From NCBI GenBank assembly GCA_910588095.1, contig CAJUQH010000009.1:11004-75003 (forward strand): 64,000 nucleotides of DNA, read 5' to 3'. Made by a program: the position numbers and the translations under genes. The notes beneath the pieces are model-generated. The model worked only from the letters and a program-made list of their open reading frames with translations, made no database searches and had not been told where the DNA came from. The DNA is from an uncultured Eggerthellaceae bacterium. Lineage in GTDB: Bacteria > Actinomycetota > Coriobacteriia > Coriobacteriales > Eggerthellaceae. Shown here piece after piece: positions 17,579-27,205 of this stretch (the first letter of the stretch is position 1; the number at the start of each line of letters is the position of its first letter).

Positions 17579-20500
17579 ATGCGAGCACCTGCTGTTTCTT
17601 TCGCACACAAGATCGCTGCTGCCACCCTGGCGGCTTTGCTGACGTTCACCCTCGTGCCTTTCGCCCATGCAGATGGGGAAGGGATTGGGGCCGAGGGGTC
17701 CGAGGGGGCATTCGGCTCAAGGGGTTCCGAAGCGAAGCAAGTACCTTTAGGTGCAACTTCGCTTCAACCCCCATCGGACCCCTCGACTGAGGCTGCTGAT
17801 CCTTCCGTCACCCTGAGCGGAACCGCCGAAGGCGGCGAAGTCGAAGGATCCGATACAAAACCACTGACTTTGGCATCGGGGTTGGTCGGCACTCCCTCTA
17901 ACTTCATCAACTCCGACGTTGCCCTCGACAGCGAGCCCGTCATCGGTTCCTTCACGGTCGACGGCCTCACTTTCGCTGTTGCGGAAGGCTCGACCGTAGA
18001 GTTGGTAGGGGTCGCCGGGGCCGAGGGGGCATTCGGCTCAGAGGTTCCAACTTCGCCTCAACCCCCATCGGCCCCGACGCCCGAAGCTGTGAACCTTGTT
18101 CTTCCAGAAACCGTCGCTTACGAGGGCTCGGAATATACCCTCGCCTCCATAGCTCCCTACGCCTTATACCTCTCGGGCGTGACTGACGTCACGTTGCCTG
18201 CGAGCGTATCCGACGTGGACGACCGCGCATTCCGCTCAAGCGATGTGGCGAGCGTCACGGTTGCTGAAGGCAACCCAGCCTATTCCTCTTCCGACGGCGC
18301 CTTGTATGACGCCGACCAACTCAGCCTCTTGCTCATTCCCGAGGGCAAGCAGGGCACTGTCCGCATCCCGAAGACCGCAGAGGTGGCAGAGGCCAGCGTG
18401 TTCTCGCATTGCCCGCTGGCGGATTCCATCTCTGTGGATGCGGGCAGTGCAGCATTCGCCTCGGAGAATGGTCTTTTATACACGTCCGACCTCACGACCC
18501 TGCTCCGTGTACCAGCCGGTGCGACCGAGATAACTATCCGAGAGGGCTGCACGACCATAGCTGCCGGCGCCATGGAAGCTTGTGCTAACCTCACGACCAT
18601 CAACGCACCCGCGACCGTTACTTCAATCAGTCCTGATGTCTTCCACGCGATACCGACTGTGAGTCTGCCGGCTGCTTCTGTCATTCTGAGCGAAGCCGCT
18701 GAAGGCGGCGAAGCCGAAGAGCCCAATGAAAACCAAGCCAGCAAAGTTGGCGACCAACTTACCGCCATGGTCGCTCTGTCCTCGACTGATGATGACCTGT
18801 TGGAGGTTAGACCCTTTGCAATCGAAGTTGAGTTGCCTGAGGGGGTCGACACGGCCGTCTGGCAGCATCGGGAATTTCTTATAAATGAAACCTCTTTTGA
18901 AGATAATGGACAACCTGTTGAAGCCGCCTTGGAAAGAGAGCTTCAGACATCAGAAACATATGCTGCTGGCACCTATACCCTTATCGTGTACTCGGGTAGC
19001 TATGGAGGTACCATCAGCGGCTCGGAAGCAGGGTCAGGAAATCCGCTAACAATAACCGGAGTTACGCGCTTCACAGCATACGGGCCAAGTTCTGCTGGAA
19101 GGGGGTCTCTTCAGTATTTAAAAAATGGGTCGCTGTATCAAGTTACCGCAGCGCGGGGCAGCTCTGTTTCTTTGATTGGATGGAACGTAATGGGCGTGGG
19201 CTGGGCTCGGGATTCAGGGGATGTTACGATGCAGTCTCCACAGAATTCCATGGAAGTTACTGTTGCGGCAATTTGGAGTGATTTCACTTATAGGGTGAAC
19301 TATAACCTCAATGGGGGTATCCAAAATTACTGGAATGGGTGGGCCTATCATCCTGGCGAAAGGATAACCTTCGCTACTCCTACTAAGCTGGGTTATGACT
19401 TTGGCGGCTGGTATAACAACGCTGCTCTCTCTGGAAGTCGAATCGAATCAGTGACAAGCGTGGCGGGAGGGTCGCTGTCTCTTTGGGCAAAATGGATCCC
19501 CAAGACTTATCAGTTGAGCTATAGCCTCGACAATGGATCCTGGGTCGGCCCGATTCCCGCAAGAGACACCTACACCATCGAGACGCCTACGTTCGTGCTG
19601 CCGTCTGTGGAGAGGAAAGGCTATGCCTTCTCTGGTTGGTCAGGAACAGGCCTCACCGGTTCTGCCAACAAGACGGTCACCATCGCAAATGGCTCTACCG
19701 GTAATCGCTCCTATACAGCTCACTGGACCCCCAACTCCTATACCGTCCAGTACCGCAACAAAGCAGACACGGCCACTCTGTCTACTGATGCAGGCTTCAA
19801 GTACGATACGGCAAGAGCTCTTGCAGCCAAGCCGACGAGCGGCGTCAGCGCAGGCTATACCGCAGTGGGCTGGGCAACGGCGAAGGACCAATCGAGCGCG
19901 ACGTATGCGTTTGGCAGCTCTCAGAAGAACCTCGCGACCTCAGGCACGAGGAAGCTCTACCTAGCCGAGAAGGCCAACCCCTACGCCATCGCCTTCGATT
20001 CCCAAGGCGGCCCAGAAGTGCCCTCCATCGGCGCCACCTACGACCAGGACGTGACGCTGCCAGCGCCAGGTGCCCGCAACGGGTACCGGTTCCTAGGATG
20101 GAACACGAAAGCCGACGGCAGCGGGACGGCCTATCAAGCAGGTGTGGTCCTCGCCAAGCCCAACCTCGCCACGAGCGGCACGGCCACGCTCTTCGCCCAG
20201 TGGGATGCGGTCATATCGGCGGTGGTCCCCCTTGAGGTGCAAGCCCAAGTCGACGTGCTCGGGCTGGAAGCGCCCAAGGAGGCGCAAGGCTGCATCGAGT
20301 CGCGCTGCGGCGAGCCTCTTAAGGTGGCAAGGGTGGACCTCACCCCGCTTGACGGCGCAGCCGAGCTGTTCGGCGAGGGCAACGTATCTGACGTGTTCCT
20401 CGAGGTGCTGGCAGAAGGCAGCACCTCTCCCAACGCCCGCTTCTCCTTGGGCTCTTCCGCAACCGAATCCGACGCATCCAAGCTCCAAGCCTTCACCATG

Positions 20501-20629
20501 GCAAGCTACGGCACGCGGATGCCCATAAGCTACCGGTTCGCCATGCCGTCTGACGTGCAGACCTCGCTTCTCGAGCATGCCGACCCGAAGCCGGTCTGCA
20601 CGGTGGCGTATACGGTGGCTTTGGCGTAG
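17579..20629 (+). CDS. Large secreted BspA-type LRR / InlB B-repeat protein (paralogue 1)
   Basis: Predicted secreted surface protein of 1016 residues, ATG 17579 after AAGGAG. A signal peptide covers about 1-31 (basic start, ATLAALLTF core, AHA cleavage site). Residues about 180-365 resemble BspA-type leucine-rich repeats (for example YLSGVTDVTLPASV, CTTIAAGAMEACANL). Residues about 570-880 hold Listeria/Bacteroides B-repeats (GYDFGGWYN, GYAFSGWS, GYRFLGWNTKADGSGT). A 130-residue C-terminal domain ends with CTVAYTVALA. No LPxTG motif or membrane anchor is seen. The low-complexity inserts at about 39-68, 74-91, 145-167 and 366-382 coincide with palindromic DNA elements. Paralogue of the gene at 36.7-40.1 kb. 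Adhesion is the likely role by family, not shown. Confidence 0.9.
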   Translation: MRAPAVSFAHKIAAATLAALLTFTLVPFAHADGEGIGAEGSEGAFGSRGSEAKQVPLGATSLQPPSDPSTEAADPSVTLSGTAEGGEVEGSDTKPLTLASGLVGTPSNFINSDVALDSEPVIGSFTVDGLTFAVAEGSTVELVGVAGAEGAFGSEVPTSPQPPSAPTPEAVNLVLPETVAYEGSEYTLASIAPYALYLSGVTDVTLPASVSDVDDRAFRSSDVASVTVAEGNPAYSSSDGALYDADQLSLLLIPEGKQGTVRIPKTAEVAEASVFSHCPLADSISVDAGSAAFASENGLLYTSDLTTLLRVPAGATEITIREGCTTIAAGAMEACANLTTINAPATVTSISPDVFHAIPTVSLPAASVILSEAAEGGEAEEPNENQASKVGDQLTAMVALSSTDDDLLEVRPFAIEVELPEGVDTAVWQHREFLINETSFEDNGQPVEAALERELQTSETYAAGTYTLIVYSGSYGGTISGSEAGSGNPLTITGVTRFTAYGPSSAGRGSLQYLKNGSLYQVTAARGSSVSLIGWNVMGVGWARDSGDVTMQSPQNSMEVTVAAIWSDFTYRVNYNLNGGIQNYWNGWAYHPGERITFATPTKLGYDFGGWYNNAALSGSRIESVTSVAGGSLSLWAKWIPKTYQLSYSLDNGSWVGPIPARDTYTIETPTFVLPSVERKGYAFSGWSGTGLTGSANKTVTIANGSTGNRSYTAHWTPNSYTVQYRNKADTATLSTDAGFKYDTARALAAKPTSGVSAGYTAVGWATAKDQSSATYAFGSSQKNLATSGTRKLYLAEKANPYAIAFDSQGGPEVPSIGATYDQDVTLPAPGARNGYRFLGWNTKADGSGTAYQAGVVLAKPNLATSGTATLFAQWDAVISAVVPLEVQAQVDVLGLEAPKEAQGCIESRCGEPLKVARVDLTPLDGAAELFGEGNVSDVFLEVLAEGSTSPNARFSLGSSATESDASKLQAFTMASYGTRMPISYRFAMPSDVQTSLLEHADPKPVCTVAYTVALA
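17695..17782 (+). repeat. Palindromic element family B, copy 1, in frame in a CDS
   Basis: Outer arms GGGGTCCGAGGGGG (17695-17708) and CCCCCATCGGACCCC (17768-17782) pair with one extra A. Inside, AAGCGAAG pairs with CTTCGCTT and TACCT with AGGT. The 88-base hairpin is translated as a low-complexity Gly/Ser/Pro segment. Confidence 0.7.
17798..17850 (+). repeat. Palindromic element family A, copy 1, in frame in a CDS
   Basis: Ends GATCCTTC (17798-17805) and GAAGGATC (17843-17850) are perfect complements; the centre is CCGCC-GAA-GGCGG. Core CCGTCACCCTGAGCGG. Encodes PSVTLSGTAEGGEVEG. Confidence 0.75.
18011..18078 (+). repeat. Palindromic element family B, copy 2, in frame in a CDS
   Basis: GGGGCCGAGGGGG (18017-18029) pairs with CCCCCATCGGCCCC (18062-18075) apart from one A. 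It shares GCATTCGGCTCA and AACTTCGC with copy 1. It sits at the position where the paralogue carries a family A element instead. Confidence 0.7.
18674..18722 (+). repeat. Palindromic element family A, copy 2, in frame in a CDS
   Basis: Begins GCTTCTGTCATTCTGAGCG and ends GGCGGCGAAGCCGAAGAGC. Encodes SVILSEAAEGGEAEE. The paralogue has only a few unrelated residues at this point, so the element marks a presence/absence difference. Confidence 0.7.
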
Positions 20630-20698
20630 CTCTCGCAGCGGCTGCTTCGTGCAGGGCGACGGCGTGACGAATCGCGAGTTGGGCGTTGGATAAGAGTC

Positions 20699-20729
20699 GG
20701 GCCGGTGAGAAGGGGAATCTCACCGGCCC
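20699..20729 (+). terminator. Strong hairpin after the surface protein gene
   Basis: Perfect 12-base stem GGGCCGGTGAGA (20699-20710) with TCTCACCGGCCC (20718-20729), loop of seven. There is no U-tract after it, so it may act with the next hairpin or as an RNA-stabilising structure. Confidence 0.5.
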
Positions 20730-20745
20730 ATAAGGAGGGGATGAT

Positions 20746-20773
20746 GCGGTTCCCTAAGAACCGCTTCTGCTTT
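20746..20773 (+). terminator. Second hairpin with T-rich tail
   Basis: GCGGTTC (20746-20752) pairs with GAACCGC (20758-20764) across a CCTAA loop and is followed by TTCTGCTTT. It is the better terminator candidate between the surface protein gene and rarA; the rest of this 311-base gap shows nothing else clear. Confidence 0.5.
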
Positions 20774-20940
20774 ATGTAAGCAGGCGATCAAGAGAGAGGA
20801 GGGAGTAAACTCTTGCTCGCTGGTGCTCAGTATAGCGACCACCCTTGAATAACTCATGAACCGGTCATGGTGGAATTGTGAATTTCTGCTCATAACAAAA
20901 CATTTGTTCGCATTATGAATCAGTGCTAACATACGGTTCC

Positions 20941-22263
20941 ATGGACACCCTCTTCACAGAGATCGAGAACGAAGAGCGCCTGAAGGTGGCGCCCCTCGCC
21001 GTGCGCATGCGCCCGCGCAGCCTTGACGAGTTGGTGGGGCAGCAGGCCGCGGTGGGCGAGGGCAGCTGGCTGCGCACCGCCATCGACAACGATTCCCTTA
21101 GCTCGGTCATCCTGTTCGGCCCTGCGGGCACCGGCAAGACCTCGCTCGCCCATATAATCGCCGAGCGCACCGAATCGGAGTTCGTGGAGGTGTCGGCCAT
21201 CGGCGGCACCGTGGCCGACTTGCGTCGCGAGATAGACGCGGCTCAGCAACGGCTCCTGGCCAGCGGCCGCACCACCATCCTGTTCGTCGACGAGATACAC
21301 CGCTTCAATCGCAGCCAGCAGGACGCGCTGCTCCATGCGGTCGAGAACCGGCTCGTGGTGCTGGTAGGTGCCACTACTGAGAACCCCTTCTTCGAGGTGA
21401 ACAGCGCTCTCATCTCGCGCTCGCGCGTGGTGGAGCTGCACGGCCTTTCCGACGACGACATAGCCGAGCTGGTGGGTAGGGCCGCTGCCGACGAGCGCGG
21501 GCTGGGCGGCCGCTACGTCATCGCCGATGATGCGCGCGAGGCCCTGGTCATGCTGTCGGGGGGCGATGGTCGCGCATCCCTCACCACCTTGGAGCTGGCG
21601 GCGGGTATGGTGGAGCCGGGCACCCCTGAGGCGCCAGCCACCATCACCGAAGCCACGGTGCGTGCCGCCAACCCGCATCGGGCGCTGCCCTACGACAAGA
21701 ACAAGGACATGCACTACGACGTCATATCGGCGTTCATCAAGTCCATGCGCGGCAGCGACCCCGACGCTGCGGTGTACTGGCTCGCCCGCATGATAGACGG
21801 CGGCGAAGACCCGAAGTTCATCGCCCGGCGCATGTACATAGCTGCTTCCGAGGACATCGGCAACGCCGACCCCAACGCGCTTCTGGTGGCTGCTGCCGCC
21901 TTCCGCGCGGCTGAGGTCATCGGCTACCCGGAATGCCGCATCAACCTGGCCCAGGCCGCCATCTACCTGGCGCTGGCCCCCAAGTCCAACGCGGCCGAAG
22001 CCGCCATCGACGCGGCGCTGCAAGAGGTGCGCCATGGCCCGGCCCGCAACGTGCCCGACCACCTGCGCGACCGCCACCGCCCCGGCTCGGAGGACTACGG
22101 CACCTACAAGTACCCCCATGCCTACCCCGGCGGCTGGGTGGACCAGCGTTACCTTCCCGAAGGGCTCGACCGCGGCTGCTTCTACCAGCCCAGCGAGCGC
22201 GGCTGGGAGGCCTATCGCGTCGATGCGGCCGCTCGTGACCGCGCCGATGCTACCAACGAATAA
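20941..22263 (+). CDS. rarA: Replication-associated recombination AAA ATPase RarA (MgsA)
   Basis: AAA+ clamp-loader-like ATPase that acts at stalled forks. Residues begin MDTLFTEIENEERLKVAPLAVRMRPRSLDELVGQ (quoted in parts), then Walker A FGPAGTGKTSLAH, Walker B ILFVDEIHRFN, sensor 1 VGATTENPFFEVN and the C-terminal tetramerisation region with YDKNKDMHYDVISAFIKS, a RarA signature. I prefer ATG 20941 to a GTG at 20923. 440 residues, normal. The upstream 300 bases are AT-richer and probably hold its promoter. Confidence 0.95.
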   Translation: MDTLFTEIENEERLKVAPLAVRMRPRSLDELVGQQAAVGEGSWLRTAIDNDSLSSVILFGPAGTGKTSLAHIIAERTESEFVEVSAIGGTVADLRREIDAAQQRLLASGRTTILFVDEIHRFNRSQQDALLHAVENRLVVLVGATTENPFFEVNSALISRSRVVELHGLSDDDIAELVGRAAADERGLGGRYVIADDAREALVMLSGGDGRASLTTLELAAGMVEPGTPEAPATITEATVRAANPHRALPYDKNKDMHYDVISAFIKSMRGSDPDAAVYWLARMIDGGEDPKFIARRMYIAASEDIGNADPNALLVAAAAFRAAEVIGYPECRINLAQAAIYLALAPKSNAAEAAIDAALQEVRHGPARNVPDHLRDRHRPGSEDYGTYKYPHAYPGGWVDQRYLPEGLDRGCFYQPSERGWEAYRVDAAARDRADATNE

Positions 22264-22403
22264 CGGTTCAATAACCCCTGGGATATGACCCCGGGCGACA
22301 GCGTGCGCTTCGGGCATACTTTCGCTACGAACTCAGCCGGGCCCGGCAAGCGTGGGCGCGGCGTAGTGCTATAGTAACCAGCGGCTGAACAAGGAGGCGC
22401 ACC

Positions 22404-23099
22404 ATGGTCATCGAGGACATCCTTTCCATCATCACGCCCATCGTATTCATCGTCGTCGGCGCGGGCTTGGTGTGGCTCGTCATAGAGCTTGCCCTTACCG
22501 TGCGCAAGGCGCGCGGCACCGTGGATGACGTCAAGAAGCAGCTCGACCCCACCCTGGAGTCGGTGCAGAAGATAACGGCCTCCATCGAGCCCATCGTCAC
22601 CAAGGTCGATCCGCTCATGGACCGCGTGTCGCTCACCGTGGACGCTGCGAACCTCGAGATAATGCGCGTCGACCAGATACTCGAGGACGTCTCGCAGATA
22701 ACCGCGACCACCACCAAGACCATGGATGCCGTGGGCAGCATCACCAACGCCCCACTCGACCTGGTCAATTCCGTCACTGACAAGGTACGCTCGAAGTTCA
22801 AGAAGCGCGATGCCAGCAACGTGTCGGTGCAGCTGGGCACCGCCGAGGGCACAGAAGGCTCCAACCAGGGCACCGTGAAGAACTTCGTCGATGCGAGCGT
22901 CGACATCGCCTCTGCCGCTGTCACCGAGCAGAAGGACAAGATGGCCCAGCACAAGGCCGAGCGCGCTGAGAAGGCCGCCGCCCAGCAGGAGGCCACCGAC
23001 AAGATGAACGCGACGGCGGCCACGCTGTCCGACGCCATGTTCGAGAAGGCCGACGAGGACGCTGCCTCCGGCACGCCGGTGCCGGGCGTCGCGAAATAG
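22404..23099 (+). CDS. DUF948-type membrane protein
   Basis: An N-terminal membrane segment at about 7-30 (IITPIVFIVVGAGLVWLVIE) is followed by a long heptad-rich region (about 38-130) with the repeated VxxxxxxxxPxxxxV pattern of DUF948 proteins. A charged Ala/Lys/Glu-rich C-terminal tail is probably helical. Function unknown; homologues are often cell-envelope associated. ATG 22404 follows AAGGAGG. A TATAGT at 22370-22375 may be its -10 element. It is followed nine bases later by a permease gene and is likely co-transcribed. Confidence 0.85.
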   Translation: MVIEDILSIITPIVFIVVGAGLVWLVIELALTVRKARGTVDDVKKQLDPTLESVQKITASIEPIVTKVDPLMDRVSLTVDAANLEIMRVDQILEDVSQITATTTKTMDAVGSITNAPLDLVNSVTDKVRSKFKKRDASNVSVQLGTAEGTEGSNQGTVKNFVDASVDIASAAVTEQKDKMAQHKAERAEKAAAQQEATDKMNATAATLSDAMFEKADEDAASGTPVPGVAK

Positions 23100-23108
23100 C
23101 AGGCTGCC

Positions 23109-24443
23109 ATGGCTGAGGTGACCGCAACCGCAACGAACGCGAGCCCGGAAGCCCCTGGCAGCAAGCCGGGCTCGGGCTCGTCCAGCAAGCTGCGCAACGC
23201 CTTCATGGGCGTTTGGACCGCCGTGGGCGTCATCCTGCTCACCGGGGTGGCCGTCTACCTGCTCAACATCCTCTCGCTGCCGGTATCCATCCTCATATGG
23301 ACCGCGGTGTTCGTGTTCTGCCTGCGCGGCATGGTGAACAAGCTCGAGCGCCGCGGCGTGAACCGCGTGCTGGGCACCACGCTGGCCTATGTGGCCATGT
23401 TCGTAGTGGTGGGCATCATCGGGTTGCTTCTGTTCTCGCCCATGTTCGGCCTGAACGACCAGTTCCGCTCGCTCATAGAGAGCGTGCCCCATTACGTCGA
23501 CGGCATCATGGCCTGGGGCAACGACCTGTATAGCCGCTACTCCAACATCCTGGGCGACGAGCAGCTGAAGCACCTGTTCGACAGCGTGCAGGGCTCGTTC
23601 GGGGAATGGGCCTCGTCGTTGGCCTCCATGAGCGCCAGCGGCTTGGTGAACGTGGGCGCGAGCGCGGCCAACGCCGTGACTGCCGTGGGCTTCGCGCTGG
23701 TCATCGCGTTCTGGATCCTCATGGCGCTGCCGTCGCTCGGCCGTGAGGTCAAGCGCTTGGCCGGCAGCAAGCATGCTGAGGACCTGGCGTTCCTGCACTT
23801 CACCTTCACGCGCGTCATGGGCGGCTACATCAAGGGCACGCTCATCCAGTGCCTCATCATCGGCGTGGTGTGCGGCATCCTGTTCACCATCATCGGCGTG
23901 CCCAACGCGGCGGCCATTGGCGGCATCACCGGCGTGCTGAACATCCTGCCCATCATCGGCCCATGGCTCGGCGGCGGCGCAGCGGCTATCATGGCGCTGT
24001 TCGTGAGCCCGTTGTCGGCCATCATCGCGCTGGCGGGCACCATCATCATCCAGCAAGCGGTCTACACGTTCATATCCCCCAAGATAATGGGCGACTCGGT
24101 GGAGATCCATCCGGCGCTCATGATATTCGCCCTCATGTGCGGCAGCGCCATCGGCATGGCCATGAGCGGCATGCTGGGCGCGCTGGTGGGCATGCTGGTG
24201 TCCATCCCTGCGGTGGCGGTGCTCAAGGCCTGTTTCGCCTATTGGTTCGAGAAGCACACGGGCCGCGGCCTCGTAGCGGCTGACGGCGTGTTCTTCCAGG
24301 GTGACCCGGCCAAGACCCACAAGGCGTTCATGGAGATGGAGCACGAAAGCGTTGCGGACGACGTGCCTGCAGATGACGCGCCTGCATCCGATGCGCACGG
24401 CAAGGAGCCCGAGCCTTCATCGAGCAAGAGTTCTGGCAGGTAA
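23109..24443 (+). CDS. AI-2E family transporter (PerM/YdiK type permease)
   Basis: Integral membrane protein of the AI-2E transporter family, whose members export small molecules or exchange ions; the substrate here is unknown. There are about eight membrane segments in 444 residues, with a paired hydrophobic N-terminus at about 33-75, a soluble loop (residues 115-175), and the conserved PNAAAIGGITGVLNILPIIGP region. The C-terminal 50 residues are acidic and Asp/Ala-rich. The gene overlaps nothing and lies between the DUF948 gene and alaS. Confidence 0.88.
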   Translation: MAEVTATATNASPEAPGSKPGSGSSSKLRNAFMGVWTAVGVILLTGVAVYLLNILSLPVSILIWTAVFVFCLRGMVNKLERRGVNRVLGTTLAYVAMFVVVGIIGLLLFSPMFGLNDQFRSLIESVPHYVDGIMAWGNDLYSRYSNILGDEQLKHLFDSVQGSFGEWASSLASMSASGLVNVGASAANAVTAVGFALVIAFWILMALPSLGREVKRLAGSKHAEDLAFLHFTFTRVMGGYIKGTLIQCLIIGVVCGILFTIIGVPNAAAIGGITGVLNILPIIGPWLGGGAAAIMALFVSPLSAIIALAGTIIIQQAVYTFISPKIMGDSVEIHPALMIFALMCGSAIGMAMSGMLGALVGMLVSIPAVAVLKACFAYWFEKHTGRGLVAADGVFFQGDPAKTHKAFMEMEHESVADDVPADDAPASDAHGKEPEPSSSKSSGR

Positions 24444-24459
24444 CCGCCGCAGAACCGAC

Positions 24460-24465
24460 TATAAT
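24460..24465 (+). promoter_or_regulatory. Possible -10 element for alaS
   Basis: Consensus TATAAT just after the permease stop; no recognisable -35 at the usual distance. If used, the alaS leader would be about 65 bases. Confidence 0.35.
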
Positions 24466-24536
24466 AGGGAAAACTTCCGGCGCCCGCCATGGGCGCCTTC
24501 GTCATGCCGTCATCCTACGAAAGGCCGAAGACCGCT

Positions 24537-27173
24537 ATGGAGTACATGACCACTGCCGAGATACGCGAGAAGTACCTGCGTTACTTCGAGGAGAAGGGCT
24601 GCAAGCGCATGCCGTCCAGCTCGCTCATCCCCGACGACCCGTCGTTGCTGCTGACGAGCGCCGGCATGGTGCAGTTCAAGCCCTACTTCCTGCAGCAGAA
24701 GCAGCTCGAGGCCCCCTACATCGGCACGACCACCGTGCAGAAGTGCGTGCGCACCAACGACATCGACATAATCGGCACCACCGGCCGCCATCTGAGCTTC
24801 TTCGAGATGCTGGGCAACTTCAGCTTCGGCGCCTACTTCAAGAAGGAGATGTGCGCCTGGGCCTACGACTTCTCGGTCAACGTGCTGGGCCTGCCGCCCG
24901 AGAAGCTGTACTTCACCGTGTTCGAGGACGACGACGAGACCATCGGGATATGGAAGGACCTGGGCGTTCCCGAGGACCACATCTCGCGCTTGGGCGAGGA
25001 TGACAACTTCTGGCGCGCCGGCCCCACCGGCCCGTGCGGCCCGTGCTCCGAGCTGTACTTCGACCAGGGTCCCGAGTTCGGCTGCGGCAGCCCCGACTGC
25101 GCGCCGGGTTGCGACTGCGACCGCTTCCTCGAGTACTGGAACTGCGTCTTCACCCAGTATGACGGCCAGGAGGACGGCACGCTGGAGCCGCTGCCCAAGA
25201 AGAACATCGACACCGGCATGGGCCTCGAGCGCATCGCGGCCATCATGCAGGGCGTGCAATCCAACTACGAGACCGACGTGCTGCGCAGCTTGGTGGCGGT
25301 GGGCGAGCGCCTGGCCGGCGTCACCTACGGCGACGACCCCGACACCGACCTGAGCCTGCGCATCATGGCCGACCACAGCCGCGCGGTGACGTTCATGATC
25401 GCCGACGGCATCCTGCCCTCGAACGAAGGCCGCGGCTACGTGCTGCGCCGCCTGCTGCGCCGTGCCATCATGAAGGCGCACCTCATCGGCATCGAGGGCC
25501 CCTTCCTCAACGAGTACGTGGACGAGATCGTGCGCCTCATGGGCGACGTCTATCCCGAGATCGTGGAGAACCGCGAGCTGGAGCGCAAGCTCATCTTGGC
25601 CGAGGAGGAGCGCTTCGGCGCCACCCTCAAGACCGGCCAAGCCTACCTGGCCGATGAGCTGGACGCCCTGGAGGGCACCGAGCTTTCCGGCGAGGCGGCC
25701 TTCACGCTGCATGACACCTACGGCTTTCCCGTGGAGATAACGGCCGAGATAGCCGAGGGCCGTGGTTTCACCGTGGACATGGACGGCTTCGCCCGCGCCA
25801 TGGAAGCCCAGCGCGAGCGCGCTCGCGCTGCCGGCGCCAAGGACGCGGAAGCTGCCTGGTCGACCTACGGCGGCATCTACGCCGACACGTTGTCAGAGGT
25901 GGGCGCCACTCGCTTCGTGGGCTACGGCTCGCTGGAAGCGGAAGCCACCGTGGCCGCGCTCATCGTGCGCGGCGAGCGCGTGGAGCGCATCGAGGACGGG
26001 CAGCAGGGCGAAGCCGTGCTGGACACGACCCCCTTCTATGCCGAGATGGGCGGCGAGGTGGGCGACACCGGCGAGCTGCTGAACGGCGAGGCGCGCGCCT
26101 ACGTCACCGACACCACCACGCCCGAGGCGGGGCTGTACGTGCATGCCGTCACCGTGGAGGGCGCGCCATTGAGCGTGGGCGACAAGGTGGTCGCGCGCGT
26201 GGCCCGCAACCGCCGCGCCGCCATCGAGCGCAACCACACTGCCACCCATATACTGCACGCCGCGCTGCGCACCGTGCTGGGCGACCACGTGAAGCAGGCT
26301 GGCTCCTACGTGGGGCCCGATCGCCTGCGCTTCGACTTCACCCATTTCGAGGCCATGACGCCCGAGCAGATCGCCGAGGTGGAGCGCGTCGCCAACAACC
26401 AGGTGATGGAGGCGGTGCCCACCACCACCTACACCACGTCGCTCGACGATGCGCGGGCCAAGGGCGTCACGGCGCTGTTCGGCGAGAAGTACGGCGAGGA
26501 AGTGCGCGTGGTGGAAGCTGGCGGCTTCTCGCGCGAGCTGTGCGGCGGCTGCCATGTGTCCAACACGGCCGAGATAGGCTTCGTGAAGATAACGAGCGAG
26601 TCCAGCGTGGGCGCCAACCTGCGCCGCATCGAGGCGGTGACCAGCTACGGCGCGCTGGAGTACATGAACCGCATCGAGGCCGAACTGCGCGAGACGGCAG
26701 CCGAGCTGAAGGTGCCGCTGTTCGATGTGAGCGAGCGCACGGCTGCCAACATCAAGACGCTCAAAGAGGTTCAGCAGGCAGCCAAGCGCGGCAAGGAAGC
26801 GGTCTCCGACGACGGCATCAACAAGCTGCTGGGCCTGGTGGTGCAGGCGCCAGCTGGCTACCCGGTCATCATTGCCGAGGCGCCGGCCCAGCAGTCGGGC
26901 GGCCAGCGCCACCTGTGGGACGTGGTGCGGGCGCGCATGGGCGAGCCGGGCGCCATGGTCATCGCTGGCGAGTCCGACGGCAAGGCCGTGCTCATGGCCG
27001 CTGGCACCGATGAGGCGGTGGCCAAGGGCTTCGACGCGGCGGCGCTGATAAGGGCCATGGGTCCGGCCATCGGCGGCGGTGGCGGCGGCAAGCCCACCAT
27101 GGCCCAGGCGGGCGGCAAGAACGCTGCGGGCATCGCCGAGGCGCTGGGCATCGCACGGGACATGCTGCTGTAG
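24537..27173 (+). CDS. alaS: Alanyl-tRNA synthetase
   Basis: Class II synthetase that charges tRNA-Ala. All domains are present: catalytic core (SSSLIPDDPSLLLTSAGMVQF, then GRHLSFFEMLGNFSFG), a Cys-rich loop, tRNA recognition, the editing domain with the zinc-binding set around HTATHILH and CGGCHVS, and the C-terminal DHHA1/C-Ala domain ending in a glycine-rich GGGGGGKPTMAQAGG. I choose ATG 24537, so that the protein starts MEYMTTAEIREKYL as homologues do; in-frame ATGs at 24489, 24504 and 24546 are alternatives. 878 residues. Confidence 0.97.
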   Translation: MEYMTTAEIREKYLRYFEEKGCKRMPSSSLIPDDPSLLLTSAGMVQFKPYFLQQKQLEAPYIGTTTVQKCVRTNDIDIIGTTGRHLSFFEMLGNFSFGAYFKKEMCAWAYDFSVNVLGLPPEKLYFTVFEDDDETIGIWKDLGVPEDHISRLGEDDNFWRAGPTGPCGPCSELYFDQGPEFGCGSPDCAPGCDCDRFLEYWNCVFTQYDGQEDGTLEPLPKKNIDTGMGLERIAAIMQGVQSNYETDVLRSLVAVGERLAGVTYGDDPDTDLSLRIMADHSRAVTFMIADGILPSNEGRGYVLRRLLRRAIMKAHLIGIEGPFLNEYVDEIVRLMGDVYPEIVENRELERKLILAEEERFGATLKTGQAYLADELDALEGTELSGEAAFTLHDTYGFPVEITAEIAEGRGFTVDMDGFARAMEAQRERARAAGAKDAEAAWSTYGGIYADTLSEVGATRFVGYGSLEAEATVAALIVRGERVERIEDGQQGEAVLDTTPFYAEMGGEVGDTGELLNGEARAYVTDTTTPEAGLYVHAVTVEGAPLSVGDKVVARVARNRRAAIERNHTATHILHAALRTVLGDHVKQAGSYVGPDRLRFDFTHFEAMTPEQIAEVERVANNQVMEAVPTTTYTTSLDDARAKGVTALFGEKYGEEVRVVEAGGFSRELCGGCHVSNTAEIGFVKITSESSVGANLRRIEAVTSYGALEYMNRIEAELRETAAELKVPLFDVSERTAANIKTLKEVQQAAKRGKEAVSDDGINKLLGLVVQAPAGYPVIIAEAPAQQSGGQRHLWDVVRARMGEPGAMVIAGESDGKAVLMAAGTDEAVAKGFDAAALIRAMGPAIGGGGGGKPTMAQAGGKNAAGIAEALGIARDMLL

Positions 27174-27205
27174 GGCGACGCGAGCCCTTCCAGTCAAGGC
27201 GCACC

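Noticed and set aside
17159..17642. Short open frames on both strands between galU and the surface gene
   Set aside because: Several overlapping frames of 60-100 codons with no start signals; the inverted-repeat structure explains the sequence better than coding.
17695..18078. Repeated palindromes considered as a CRISPR array
   Set aside because: Only two copies per family at this place, unequal spacing, and the units are translated within a long reading frame.
22264..22403. tRNA-like GGTTCAATAACCCC near 22265
   Set aside because: No acceptor or anticodon stem could be built around it.
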